Below are positions 49,271-62,154 of a DNA stretch of 64,000 nt, one piece after another. Every line of letters starts with the position of its first letter. Within the stretch, counting starts at the first letter, position 1. The notes beneath the pieces are model-generated. The model was not told where the DNA came from and searched no databases. It was given only the letters and a program-made list of their open reading frames with translations. The position numbers were made by a program, and so were the translations under genes. Source of the DNA: Chondrilla cf. caribensis (taxonomy: Eukaryota > Porifera > Demospongiae > Chondrillida > Chondrillidae); the NCBI GenBank assembly GCA_964020155.1, contig OZ026570.1, positions 2,533,279-2,597,278 of the forward strand. Reading direction: 5' to 3'.

Positions 49271-50217
49271 TCACTCGGATGGCTCAAAACCACCTCTTTT
49301 CTGTCCCTTTCTCCACTTCCAGAACAGCACAACAGCTATCACTGCTGCTGCTATGGCAACCACCAACATTATAGCCATGAAACAGAACAACACGATTGCT
49401 GCTGTTCTAGCTCCATCAGAATTACCTACAGCAAGTAATGTACATGAACCGTTAACCTACTCCACAGAGCTTGTACATATACAGTGAATATATACTAGAT
49501 AATCCTCTGCATTTTCTTTTCAAAGAATATGGCGGATTAACGAATTTGGCAGATTGACTGGATATTCATTAATTTTGTACTTGTACATTATATCGTTACT
49601 GAGAAATTTAGGTGGAATAGAAGGTTTTGCAGATAAATCAGTGCTGGAATAACTAGCACTGTAGTCATTAATGATAAACACATAATATTAACGGGTATAT
49701 ACGGGTATACACATTTGCATATCCATGCTCTACAGTAATTTGAAAATCATTGTCACAATTATTGCAATTCTACTATATTCGTGGGCTTCAGCATTGTTTC
49801 AATTTCATTTATTGTATACTAGCTTGCCAGCCCTTGGAACAGGCAAGCGAGCATGGAGTTGTCAGAGCTAATGATTATTATGTTTGGTTTACCAATGACT
49901 CCCATTCACAGCATCAATAGTCACAATTGTCAAATCTTCGTGTACTACCCAAACCGTACCCACACTACACGTACCTACTGGAGCAGCAGCAGATGGACCA
50001 GGAGTGGGAGAAGGACAGGCTTTCAGATTGTCCTATGTAGAGTAAAGAAATGGCAGTCAATAGGCATAGAGTAACAAGTTGTAGACTCTCTCAACAACAC
50101 CCCCACATATATATGCATGATAAGTACACACCACATACACACAACTACATCCATATATATATGTGAACGCACACACACACACAAAAACACACACGCACAC
50201 ACATACACACACACACA

Positions 50218-50292
<75 letters not shown>

Positions 50293-50725
50293 ACACACAC
50301 TTACCCAACACAAATCCTCACATGGTGGACATACAATAGTGATAACATTTGCTAAGGTGGGAAAGTTCACTTGAGGAATGTATATCTAATTGCAAAAGAT
50401 TCAACAGTCAGCAATCTGCATATGTGTGCTACAGTACTATAAATAAATGTTACGATAACTAATCAAAATCAATTCAAAAACACAAATCATCAGCTAACCT
50501 CCTTTCCACCAGTACAGGTGTAGTTAGTTCCCATAACAGACACAATAGGACCTTGTACTTCATCACAGTAAACCTGGAGTACAGCAAAAATACACATACT
50601 GTACTCTGAGGTCTACCATATGTACATACGTGTACACAATTCAATATCCTAGTTATTTACTGATTTACAATTATCATTGTTCCTGAACAAACATAATATA
50701 CACTTGTACTCGCACGCACGCACGT

Positions 50726-50765
<40 letters not shown>

Positions 50766-53700
50766 CATAGCAAGCTCCTCCATTTAAAGGACCAATAGTA
50801 ATGTTTTGAAAAATCCAATTACCATCAATTCTGAAGTCCACACATCTGGAATTTGGTCCATGAGTCTCAGCAAAGGCATTAACAGCTGTTAAGGAATAGA
50901 ATGAACAATCACCAAAAGTTGACTTCCATCAGGTGGCACAATCCTCCACAAAAGTAAACCAAACCGGTATGTATATCAGTGAAGTACCCTCACTCACTCA
51001 GACTTGCATCCCTTGGTCTCAAACAGCTGATGACACCCTGACAATTGAAGAGTGACAAATGTAGCATATTTATATAATATTCCGTATAATGTGCATGATA
51101 TTATATTTATTACAATGGAATAATTATCAATTGTAATTTTAATGTAGACACACATCAATATCAAATTAAGTGGGATTTGTACTATGTCATAGTAGCATTT
51201 CACATAACAACACATGTTGAGATGAATTTATTTTAACACTTCAGTTGAATACGTAAGGGTTGCCATAATATATTATTTTAATGTGTTATAGCCGACTATT
51301 TCCCAGGTGACCATCCAATAAATTTTAAAGACAGCTGCTATTATCAGTACTACATTACAGTATTACATGTACTGAGTGTAAATCGAAATCTCATGACATT
51401 GACTATTGTTGCCTGAAATGACTACACAAAAAGGGTGGATATTGGATTGTTGGTGAGGAACTTACTTCTACAAAAGGACACTGATCAGAAAGTATATCAG
51501 TTCCGCCCAATTCTGGATTGAGGAAATACTAAATGGAGAAAAATGGTAAAATAAAGGGAACAAGCATGGTAGATCGGTGTAAGGTGCCATTCATAGTGAA
51601 AACCTTGATACTTCCATCAATGAAAACAGCCTGGTGATAAAAGCATATAAACTATATATTGACAGAGCACGAAGATACCACAGTATTGATTCTGGCTGAA
51701 CTGAATATGGGAATTTTAGACTTCGATTCCAGTTCAGGCTCAGAGTGGGATTGTGACGAATTGGCTCAATCAACAGTGTCCAGTGAGAGGAATCTCTCGC
51801 AGCAGTCGAAGTAGAGCGACAAGAATGTTATTTGAGTCGAGACTGGTTGCACTAAGGCTGTAATCATTATAGGTTGATATTTCGCACAATACACAAACAT
51901 GTAATATAAATTATGCAACAGTTTCAACGAAAAAATTGTAGTCTCAAGTGCTCACTGAAATTAGCAAAGACGAAGGGAATACATAGTTACTATGGCCAAG
52001 AATTATGTTGCGCCTCATTGATGATACTTAAACACTCAATCATTCATGGTACTTATTATAATCCTGTATTCTGATCAGAAGCAACATCAAAAAGACTGAG
52101 AGGGATATGTATCCTATGTATCCCTGAGGTGCCTGAGATCCCAGATGTGACAATTGATTAATCAATTACAGTGGAACCTTTATACTACAAACCTCTGAAT
52201 TGCAGAAACCTCTGCAATAAGGACACCATTCTGTGTCCCAGTGTGGTATCGCACTGTTTTGTAAACAGAGATATGGGTCAAAACATGCTTTCATGTAATT
52301 TTTTCGATTTTTTTCTGCGATGAATCCAATCTAAATGTTTAGTAGAATGTTCCCTGAAAGTGCGGACACCATTCGGACTTGCGTTATGGAGCTATGGCTG
52401 ATTTATTGTTTATCGAGAATACGCCATTTTATTTGATAAGCAGTTATGCGGTTACCGTAGTGTAAGCGCGCAAAGAAAAATAACGTCATTGTTAGATTTA
52501 CTTTATTGTAATGACCTAAAGATAGCTAGCCGATAAGCATGACTGAATTTCGAATACTTTACTTTCTCATTTAACGCATAAGTAATAATCAAATAACATG
52601 GTACAGATGATGTCACAAATTATACGAAGATCTACGGAATGTTGGGAAGTAAGCCTATAATTGCCATTTCTTGGAAACGTGGTTTTGTTTACCGTAACAT
52701 ACTGCGTGTATCTTCAGAACCGAATTAGCTATACAGGAATTTTAAGCGGCATTCTGTAGATTAGTATACGTGTTTGAACTAGGCATGGTTAACTCGGAAT
52801 CGATTGTTAGCGCGATATTACCCCTTTTCTCAGATCCTGTCACAAATGACCTTGGAATTGAGGAAACCTCTGTAAAAAGGACTAAATATAAGGTCACTGA
52901 GTGTCTGCAATAAAGAGGTTTCACTGTAGCTACCAAAACATCCGCATCAATACATGATATCTATACAACCTTAAGAAGGTATCACAGGGAATAGATCTTC
53001 ATATAAAAACACTTTGGGCTTTGCCCTCAGTATTCCATGTCAAACGATCCAATCCCTGTGACACTCACAATCATTTACACTGCACACATAAACCAAGAGC
53101 TTTACTGAGAATATGAGAAATCCAATTAAATTGTGTGGGCCCAAACATAGAGTTGGGTATTCTGCCACATACCTGGAAGTTTGGATCAAACGGAGTTGTC
53201 TTGTTGTATCCGTTGCAAATCCCTATAGATCCTCTGTCATAGTGACACGAGGAATTACCACCAATTTCCCTAAACACCATAGCTTTTCCAACAGAACCAG
53301 CAGTAGTGACGAAGGGTAGCTGGCTGAAGTCATCACAAAAGGGTGGACGCAATGAAAAATTTCTACATGAAAAAACAAATGCAATGACTTGAATGTCCAT
53401 CATAATCCCAACAATAATGTCCCAGCATGGGTAATGTGTTAAAATTAATAGTATACATGTTTTAAAGGGGACTGGTCTTAAGTCTTAATGTGTAAAAACG
53501 ATTCACATATGAAAGTCAAGACGACAAACACTTTTGGCAAATTAACTCACTCTTGCAGACATCCTTGAAGAACAAAATCACATCCCTGGTTCATTCCCCA
53601 TCTCAGGGGTTCTGCAGCATCATAGTTGGGTTTGTACCACCTGGAATGTTGTGGACAATGCAGAAAAGAAGAAATCTGCTATGCCACTTGAACAACATCA

Positions 53701-56700
53701 TGATTATACTATAGTGCATACTTGTTAATCCGCCACAATTTGTTTTCAAAGAATATGGTGAATTAACGAGTTGGTACTTGTACATTATGTTGGTAGTGGG
53801 AAATTATGGCTGATGAAAATGTTTGGCGGATAAAGCGGTGGTGGATTAATACGAATTCACTTTACTTCCAATTAATACAGTGAATTCGCGTTAATCTGCC
53901 ACTGCCACTGTAGCTATGAACACAGCATAATCACCGCTGTGACCTTAAGATTTTTGCCATTTGCAGCATATGACACAAATTTAACTTGTTAGACAAAATC
54001 ACATAATGAAATGTGTTCATTGAGGCACATTCAACCAACTGGGACATGGGACTTGTAATTAAGACTCTGGTATGTAACAGAAGCAATTAACCTTATTCTG
54101 AGTAGCAATTAAAACTACCAGTTTTGTCATCGATATTGTCATTGTGATGTCATATTGACAATAAAATGTCTGTCAAAATGGCTTCAACAATGATGACATT
54201 TTCATCACCTGAAGATGTATTCTTTATACCCGTCCTTCTTAGGTCAGCTGTGGTATAATAATCCAAAAGGCATTTACAGAACAAACTCACCCACTGTCCT
54301 CATAGAGAGCCAGCGTGAATCTCGAAAAAGGGGCATTTGAGGCTCCAACACTGCCAGTCATTATTTCATTCTTTGCAGGAGTAAGAACACCCATGTAGCT
54401 ACACAATGTACACAATTCAATTTCACATCCATGCATACATTGAACACTCTTTGTTCAAAGTGACCTCCTCCAGTGCCTGCTCTGGCAATATCTTCTATGG
54501 GTATCCCAGGAAGTGAATCACAGCCAAAGAATTTCCTCCCTTCACGCTGCATGTACAGGATTGATCAAAGTGACGGTATAATGGCATGCACAATTACATT
54601 ATAAATTACAATTGATTGATATCAAGAAAGAAAGTAGGGTACCGTATAACCAGAAATATTGGCGGAAAGAATATTTGGCGGTTTGTAGAGTTTTAGGGTA
54701 TTGGTGGTTTTTATTTTGGCGGATGACAGGCCCAGGTTATAATTATATTCATAGCCACAGTTACTGTGTCACCCAATATAAAAACTTTAATGCTTGAAAT
54801 GACTTTCGAAAATGGAGTTTTCGATCGACAGCTGTATTCTGTTCCTTTCTCTTGAAGTACCGATACATCGCCATGATTATTCGAGCCACACGGACGCGCA
54901 ACGTCTGGATTACGTCACTTTATTGTGATGTAATCCTGACGTCTTGCACGGGTGTTATTATTTTGGCAAATATTATGTTGGCGCTAGTCGATCAAATCGC
55001 CAAACCGCCAAAATAAAAAGACCGCCAATATTTCCAGTTATACAGTATATATTGTTGGGAACATGTATTGTCTAGAGTTGTGTTATTAACAGATTAATTA
55101 TTGATATGTGTTAAGTGAGAGTTCCTGGAGTAGCCTGGGGGTCTTCTAGAACAATAAGTTTGTTAGAGTGTAGGACTAGTAGTGAGTAGAGTTAGAGTTG
55201 TTGTTGGAGTTTTTGAATTATTGTGAATTGACTTGAATCATTCCTTTTATCGAGAACGTTTGCGGCTATATAAGGATAGCGATACATGATCTTACATATA
55301 TGTGGACGAGATTTCAACTTTCAAACTACAAATAAATTATGGCAAACTTTCGATAAATAGTTCTATTCAATAAAAACCGGTTAATAGACTGAAACTCAAT
55401 GTTGTACATTCCTTGCGCTTCCAGGGAATATTCTAGTGCCAACTGTTTGGATCAATACCAACAAAAATTAAACTATTACACCAGTATTTTTAGACCCAAA
55501 CCTCTTATTACATAAAAATAGAATGGACCATTCTCTCAGACCCAATCGCATAATATTATTAAACTGTAGGTAACTGTAGAACTGTGTGAGTACCTACCAA
55601 TAAAGCAGGTGTGACAAACATTTCAACTTCATAAGAGAACGTCCCATTAGGAATGGTGGTTCGTTTGACAGGTATCTTGGCTATAGTTGTTTCACCGGCA
55701 AAGAAACTGTGGAGAGGAAGAAAACAATATTTTTGAGAGCAAAAGGCTAGTGTGGGCCATTGACAATGATCCCGCTGCCAGGAAAGTGAACTTACACATT
55801 GAGTTTTGGATTTAAATTGAAGGGTAGTCCAGTATTGGGGTCCCTGGCTGTACGAGGATTGCCATTTTCATCACGGTAGAAAGCAAACACATTAGTACTG
55901 AATACCTACATGCAAGTACATGTAGCATATAGCATTTGCGAATTATCATACTGGAAATTGTATTCAAGGTATAAACACCTCTCACACAAGATACAGTATT
56001 CAGTGTAATGTGGTGTTTAAAAGGACACATATATAGGGACTACCCAAATCGTCCACTGCAGAGAATCTGAGTTAGCCCACTCTTATGCTCGAGGTACAAA
56101 GCATAGCACTAAAAAAAGTAAATTTTTGATGCCTTAGAAAGTGTCCTTTCTAGGGAGATTATTTCCTATGGTATCCTTCATTCGGAGTGTCCTTTGACAG
56201 AAGTCCCAATGTAAACAACTTACAGGGTTTCCCCCAAAGGGGGGTACCAGGGCGCTCCCCCCTTCATTCTTTGTTCTGTGACGACACTTTTTTGTTAGAA
56301 TAAAGATTTATAATATTGTTGTGTTAAGTGTTAAAGCAATATTGATAATTGTACATCAAAACATTCATAGTGACCCCCTCCCCCCTTTATTTTTCTGGGG
56401 GAAACACTGAACTTGTGTTAGGGTAAACAAATAAACAACTCCCACTGACCATGTTGTCTGACAGGCAAGATCTTAAACACAATATTGAACAAGTCTTGAC
56501 TATTGTTCTCTTATGTGTGCATCAGTGGGCTAAATAGTAAGATGTAGCATATTGTTATGGTCTAGTTGTACCAGGAGCTATAACGAAGGCATGAAAATGT
56601 GTTGTCTCTGTTTAGGGATATTGCAAACACTCACTATTTGGCAGTCATTAGTACTGAACTCACCAAAGAATGGGTGATTTCATGCATCAAAACACTACGT

Positions 56701-56820
56701 AGTTGCATGATTCCACCACTAAATGCCCGGTTAGCACAAATGTTGGCAAATCCAACAATTGGTCTGTAGAAAAAAAGCATGAATGAATGGTTTGTGCAAC
56801 CATACATGGTGGAAGTTAAA

Positions 56821-56878
<58 letters not shown>

Positions 56879-56944
56879 ATGTGTGTGCGTGCGTGTGTGT
56901 GTGTGTGTGTGTGTGTGGTCGTGATATGTTGTGTGTGTGTGTGT

Positions 56945-56998
<54 letters not shown>

Positions 56999-57090
56999 GT
57001 GTGTGTGCGTGTGTGTATGTGTGTGTGTGTGTGCGTGTGTGTGCGTGTGTATGTGCGTGTGTGTGTGTGTGTGTGTGTGGTCGTGATGTG

Positions 57091-57148
<58 letters not shown>

Positions 57149-59879
57149 ATATTGCAATACCTGTCATATTGTTTTTCCAGCTGACAGGTAATAGCAAAAG
57201 CCAAGGTAGCACCGCCTGGAGCACATTGAGGAGCGTTGAGGTTTGCACCCACATAGAGAATGAAATCAACATTCTCCACTCCTGTTCCGTCTTGTCCGAT
57301 TGTTTCACAGTTTGTCCCATCATCATCACATACTCTACAGGCCTGAGTGTGTGGAGATGATATAGCCACAGTGACAGTAATGGTTAGTAATTCAGACAAT
57401 AATCAGGCAGTTGCATGGACTAAGGGCTTACAGCAAGATGATCTTCGGCGAAGTTTGTTAAACCTGCACATTTTGAGCTGTTGGCACATCCTTCAGATCG
57501 AGGACAGAATCCTCTGGGATTTAGAAATGGAGTTGAATTTCCATTACAATCCCTATAATATAATTGGAAAAATTAATAATAATGAACTATGTAATATAAT
57601 CGACCTCTACTGTCGCCATGCCACCATGTGGCTATTATGGTAAATGAAGTCCACATACACTCAGCATGATTGCATACAAACCTTTGGAAGAGAATTTTGC
57701 CTTGAAGTGGTCGGACAGAAAGGGCTCCTTGAAAGAAGTCAATCACAGGCTTGATGGCATCATTCTGTAGGTATGTATGAAAGTGTAAAATTAGCATAAA
57801 TTGCCAATTCCTGGTTACAGATTACATTACCATTCACTACAGGACCTGGTGTTTCAATCAATTCATCAGTGAATTAAATCTTCAATTCTTAGTACTGCAT
57901 GCAACAGGTATGGTCAATTACTAAGTACCAACCTTAATACGCATTTGTTGATCTTGGGGTAACCTTTGAATGAAATGACAAATTAGTAAAAGCTAGTGCA
58001 CAAATTTTGATATGTCACAGCTATAGTTTAACATACTGTTAAACACTGTTGGTTATAATCATCATGCACATATGCACTAATTAGTGGTTAAGACATGGGC
58101 ACGAGAGCAGTATGACATATAAAATACCGAGTCCCGAGGGCGAGTGTATTTTATATGTCCTGCTGCTGGAATGTCCAGGTCTTAACCAGTATGGCATCCG
58201 TTACTAACACTTTGTACTGTTGCTAGCACTTTATACATTATAAAATTGCTGTACAATAGTACTGTTCCTATGATAACGGATGCTATATAAAAATAATGCA
58301 ACCAACACTATTGGCAGTTTTGTAGGTAAACTCACGAATTAACAAGCTAATACTTGCAAAGTTGAATGTAAGCACAGTACTGCATGTCAAACAGGAATGT
58401 ACAGCTTCAACTCCTATACACAATAAGATATTACTTACGCGTCCACAGTACTGTCGTAGAAAGGAACAATCCTGATTGGTCTAAACTCTGATCCAGTTTG
58501 TCTCTTTCCACGATGAGGTCCACTAGCAGTATTGGCCACTGCTGCATACTTTAACTACATTGAAGTAAGGAAAGAAACATCAGTTGATCAGTATGAATAT
58601 CGGACATATTCTCGACTAACCAGCTCCCTGAATATTGTTAACCAGACTTTGGGTCAGAAAAGGTGTGAACTAATCTATTACTGCTAGACCGCCCCTACCT
58701 TTCCGCCTCTGGCGGCGTGTCTGTGGGATGGTCTCGCGTGCCAGACTAATGGCTTACACGCCTGCCAAGCTGACGAAATATGACGTTGCCAATACTCGCT
58801 TATGTAAAAATAATACATGTATGTATCGATCCAGCAATTTTTCGGCCAACATGTCTGAAGCTATTTGGCTGTTTCCGACGTTCGAGCTTCTCTGTGAGCG
58901 AACAAAACAGACCCGATATGATATCGTTTAGCGGACTGAACAGAATGAGCAGAATGATGTTACCGGGTAACGCGTTTTTCGAGAGGATCGAGGAAGGTAG
59001 GGATTTCTGATTCAACATTCCCATTCCATAGTTGTGTGTGAACGGAGAACGACGACGGACTGTAGTGAAAAGTAGACCAATTATAATTGCTTTATAACAA
59101 AATAACTAAACGAGAAGAATATTCTCAACGTCCATGCTTTTACACCACGCATGAATCCATCGTTGCAATTCAGCATTGTTCCAATCCGAGTGTTACTGCG
59201 GCAACAGAGTGTTACTGCGGCAACAGTATCCGTGTACAAATGCAATGTCTTTTCCAGGAAGAAAGATACTATTTCTGAAGTTTTCCGGGTTCTTCGTCGC
59301 TTCTCCACTCTTATTGAAATCTATCCGAAACTGATTCCCACTGTCTTTTCTTCGTATCTAGCACAACGATGCTAATGAAAGCATCTACGACGACCTCTCC
59401 GAGTGGAGAGCGACTGCATGTAATATGTTCTATGAAGGCATCTTGGGAGTCGGTAGGTTCTCTAGTTTTCGAGAAATAGCTAATTTCAGGTGTCCGAATA
59501 CAAGCGGTAATCGGCAATGTGTTACTCGAAGCAGTCGGAAGCAAGGTACCTGATCCAAACCTTACCATGCACGATTTACCGGTCCCATGTGTTAGAGATA
59601 ACATGCACATTTAGCTTCTCGGCATCGATCAAGGGCAAATATAGATAATTCTTTTTATAATACATGCGACCAATAGATACTTCTATTAAACTAGCACGAA
59701 CGGAACAACTCTTCCGTATTATTCTAAGGACTAAGCGCGCATTTGGAAACCTAGCTCACCTGGTGCACGGGAGTATGTTGATGTCCGCATTGGTACGTTC
59801 CCGCTCCTTCAGTGAGTTTGGCGGCGGTGATGACCAAGAGCAGTGTCGTAAGAACAACTTGGATCTGTAAGGTAGACAT
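49271..59879 (-). CDS. Leishmanolysin-like (M8) metallopeptidase, copy B, membrane-anchored
   Basis: Twenty exons (descending): 59879-59760, 58554-58439, 57963-57933, 57764-57682, 57552-57432, 57342-57161, 56763-56664, 55905-55796, 55706-55598, 54546-54439, 54370-54291, 53640-53551, 53362-53173, 51528-51466, 51037-50998, 50885-50764, 50573-50499, 50385-50305, 50032-49975, 49425-49271; 677 residues. Every exon has the same length and phase as in copy A although introns differ by hundreds of bases, so the protein is under selection. HEITH at 245-249, His353 in GGGHFEQR, Met364 in NEIMTGS, membrane helix about 635-661, tail KWRKGQKRGG. Differences from A are conservative substitutions (LMHEITHSL against LIHEITHAL). 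It should be a surface zinc endopeptidase. TATA box 51 bases upstream. Exon 19 could also join the anchor exon at 47.2 kb. Confidence 0.93.
49492..49661 (+). mobile_element. MITE family 1, copy B intron 19
   Basis: Orthologous to 35670-35844 in copy A. Ends CAGTGAATATA and GCACTG followed by TA, more decayed on the right. Confidence 0.65.
50168..50304 (+). repeat. CA microsatellite touching exon-18 donor, copy B
   Basis: On the gene strand exon 18 ends TGG and the intron begins gtaagtgtgtgtgt, so the donor merges into the tract. Confidence 0.93.
50726..50763 (+). repeat. (CA)n that supplies the exon-16 donor, copy B
   Basis: Exon 16 ends at 50764 (GAG) and (GT)n begins at once on the gene strand. 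Same layout as copies A and C. Confidence 0.9.
52169..52926 (+). mobile_element. 758-bp Tigger/pogo-like non-autonomous element
   Basis: Begins CAGTGGAACCTTTATACTAC, ends AATAAAGAGGTTTCACTG, with TA on both sides. AAACCTCTG(C/T)AATAAGGAC-type subterminal repeats occur at both ends. No transposase frame. Inserted in copy B intron 13; the matching intron of copy A is empty, so it came after the duplication. Confidence 0.88.
53710..53863 (+). mobile_element. MITE family 1, copy B intron 11
   Basis: Orthologue of 39573-39745, with an internal deletion that removes the GGCGGATTAACTGGATGTTC block. Confidence 0.65.
54642..55045 (+). mobile_element. 404-bp MITE with GGCGG ends, copy B intron 9
   Basis: Left end CCGTATAACCAGAAATATTGGCGG-like, right end its imperfect complement (CCGCCAATATTTCCAGTTAT then ACAG), with TA on both sides. 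TTTGGCGG recurs inside. Absent from copy A, where GTAGGGTA continues directly into TACATGTGGACGAG. Confidence 0.82.
55997..56212 (+). mobile_element. MITE family 2, copy B intron 7
   Basis: Orthologue of 41087-41289, ending GACAGAAGTCCCAATGTA. Confidence 0.65.
56223..56409 (+). mobile_element. 187-bp hAT-like MITE, copy B intron 7
   Basis: CAGGGTTTCCCCC at the left and GGGGGAAACACTG at the right are inverted. Flanks share AACTT. In copy A the same site (about 41295) reads straight through AAACAACTTGTGTTAAG, so this is a clean filled/empty pair. Confidence 0.82.
56821..57146 (+). repeat. (TG)n with GTGGTCGTGATNTGTTG inserts, copy B intron 6
   Basis: Long TG tract containing two copies of a GGTCGTGAT(A/G)TGTTG spacer (about 56918 and 57080), implying an internal tandem duplication of the microsatellite. 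Confidence 0.95.
58085..58287 (+). mobile_element. Nested palindromic insertion, copy B intron 2
   Basis: GGTTAAGAC...GTCTTAACC brackets an inner hairpin (GACATATAAAATAC...GTATTTTATATGTC with CGAG). GCATCCGTTA...TAACGGATGC brackets the right part. The whole block is missing at the matching site of copy A. Confidence 0.7.
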
Positions 59880-59930
59880 CTCCGAAAAGGATACAACGGA
59901 AAATCTAACTACCTATTCCTCGTGTGGATT

Positions 59931-59939
59931 CCTTTTATA
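59931..59939 (-). promoter_or_regulatory. TATA box of copy B
   Basis: TATAAAAGG on the minus strand, 51 bases upstream of the ATG. About 30 bases of leader present in copy A (TAGAGTGTCTACGATC) are missing here. Confidence 0.7.
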
Positions 59940-59986
59940 TGTGTATGGTAGGCGTATCATTAGCACGTATGTATATCATCACCGAG

Positions 59987-60553
59987 CGGAAGCGAGGTTA
60001 ATTGTTTCCGTCACATAGGGGAGCCCGATCAAGGTCGCCAATTCACTTTCGGGTCTAGAAATTATGACGCCCAGGTGCATTTTTTCGTCGAAAGTTGCAA
60101 AATGGTTTTAGAAGAACGCAACCATTCGTACATTTTTACAAAAAGGGGCACGACTGTGCTACGTAATGAGGCAAGACATATTTGTATTAACTAAACCATG
60201 GTCGTACGAAGCGTGATTGAATTCACTTACCGTTTCACTCCCTCAAAACGTCATTCTCCACGGCAGATGGCGACGAAGAGTCTTGAACTATAGACGCTAT
60301 ATATTTCTAAAGATACTGCAGAGGGAATTTTGATTTTATCAAGCTTCGGAGTAGGGTTCAACGGATCGTCTTTCGGGCCTTCGAATTGGTCAGCCATGAT
60401 GACGTCCATTTTGGCAGACATTTTTAATTGATGTCAATGCCCTGGAGAGTTTGCGTTGCGATTCTTATTTCGATCGCGTCCAGCCTTTTTTAATGGGCCC
60501 AATCTACTATGGTAACGGCGAGGTTCTGCACGTAGTGCACGCCTAGTTATAAT
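59987..60553. mobile_element. 567-bp insertion next to copy B promoter, type unknown
   Basis: Unit 1 passes from GTATACATTTATCATTA to GAGAACATACGTGTG without it. The inserted block starts near CACCGAGCGGAAGCGAGG, ends near CACGTAGTGCACGCC, is more GC- and CpG-rich than its surroundings and has no protein-like frame. It lies within 50 bases of the TATA box of copy B. Confidence 0.55.
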
Positions 60554-61129
60554 ATTTTTATTGAGAACATACGTGTGATTTCACGTATAATAATAATAAT
60601 CTCAAATATGAACACGTCTGTACATCCGTCTCATCATATCCGGTTGCGGGAAATCCGTGCCCCTGTCATCGCTACGTAGCTTGTCTGTAGTCATGATCCT
60701 TGTACGCTTACTGGACTGCAAAACAGATCCACTGTCCCATAGTGAATAAATGTCTAACAGAGTATATGTACCTATAATAACAACACAGCCCTCCCTACCT
60801 GTACAGGTATGCTATAGAGTGATAAGATTATAGGATAACTCATTTCAGGTGAAGTCCATGTCTAGTATATAAGATATGGCTTTGGTTGTGTGAGTCTTGC
60901 ATAGCCAGACTCCAAACAATAACCTCTTTCACTCTCTAGATCTATGCATGATAGAAACCATGTCTACTGATGTACACTATGTGTGAAGGATGATGGAGGT
61001 ATCATGGGTCTTGGAGGACTAATTTGGAGTGAATGAAGGAGATTCTGAATTGAATTTCACAGATGTTGTATAATATTATGTGAAGAATTAACTCTCAAAG
61101 TGTAGCAAGGATACTTTGACAGCAATGGG

Positions 61130-61480
61130 CTGAAGGAAGTTAACACCAAGGTTCATGACCTTTACAGCAACTGTTGTGACCTTAGAATATAGGGCCTTAA
61201 ATCATAAATTCAATATTTAGTTCTGATCGGGAGGATTCCACACTGTTCCTCTGCACATAACTATAGAGTGTTGCAATTGGCTATGATCTGTCATTATGTG
61301 GAAGTGTGCATAAAACTCTGTACCCTATTGATTCAAGGGAAGGGTACCATCAACTGCTATGAGCTAAAGGAAGTTAACACCAAGGTTCATGACCTTCACA
61401 GTAAGTATGTGACCTTAGTATGAAAGACCTTACATCATGAATTGGGAATTTAGCTCTGATGGGGAAGGACTCCACACAAG
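61130..61480 (+). repeat. Two tandem copies of an AAGGAAGTTAACACCAAGG block
   Basis: The block AAGGAAGTTAACACCAAGG...TTAGNTCTGATNGGG...CCACAC begins at about 61134 and again at about 61371. Unit 1 has it only once (46381), so a local duplication of roughly 237 bases happened in unit 2. Confidence 0.75.
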
Positions 61481-62154
61481 ACTGTTACTCCGGTCCTTGT
61501 ATCACCATAACTATAGAGTGAGTGCTATGTGCTGTAATTGGTGCAAGTGATTTATTTATACAGGCTACAACCGCACGTCACGAAGTGTTATGACATATTT
61601 GAGGGAGAGGCGTATGATGGACACACACACATTTGGCGTCCCTTGTCTGACCGCAGTCTACTGCAGAATGTCATTATCGGGCACGTGTTTACCTACAGAG
61701 GTCAGCACGTGTGCAGTAAAAGTTTAATGTGTGTGGGTGTGTGCGGGGGATCAAGGGGTATCCACATCCTATGATGGTATGTGCCACAGAAATATGACAT
61801 TGTCCTATCCTATCCATTCTAGCAACCATTTGTACAAGGATTATAATGTAACTATTTATATAATAATAGATAATTTATATTCCTATGTACAAAAACCTCT
61901 CCATATAGAACAAACCTATCTATATATCATAAAAATATGATCATATTATATAAATCTATAAGGGGTATTACAGAATCATTACGTTTACTGATAATCATGA
62001 GTGAACAAGACAGTTTACAAAATTATACTTCATCACAAATTCCCCAGCCTATTATATTAGGGAGTACAGAAACATATTATGTGTATGGCACATATTATTA
62101 TATTATTATTGTCACAGTGTCCATGCATGGTTATGATACACTATCGATGGCCAC

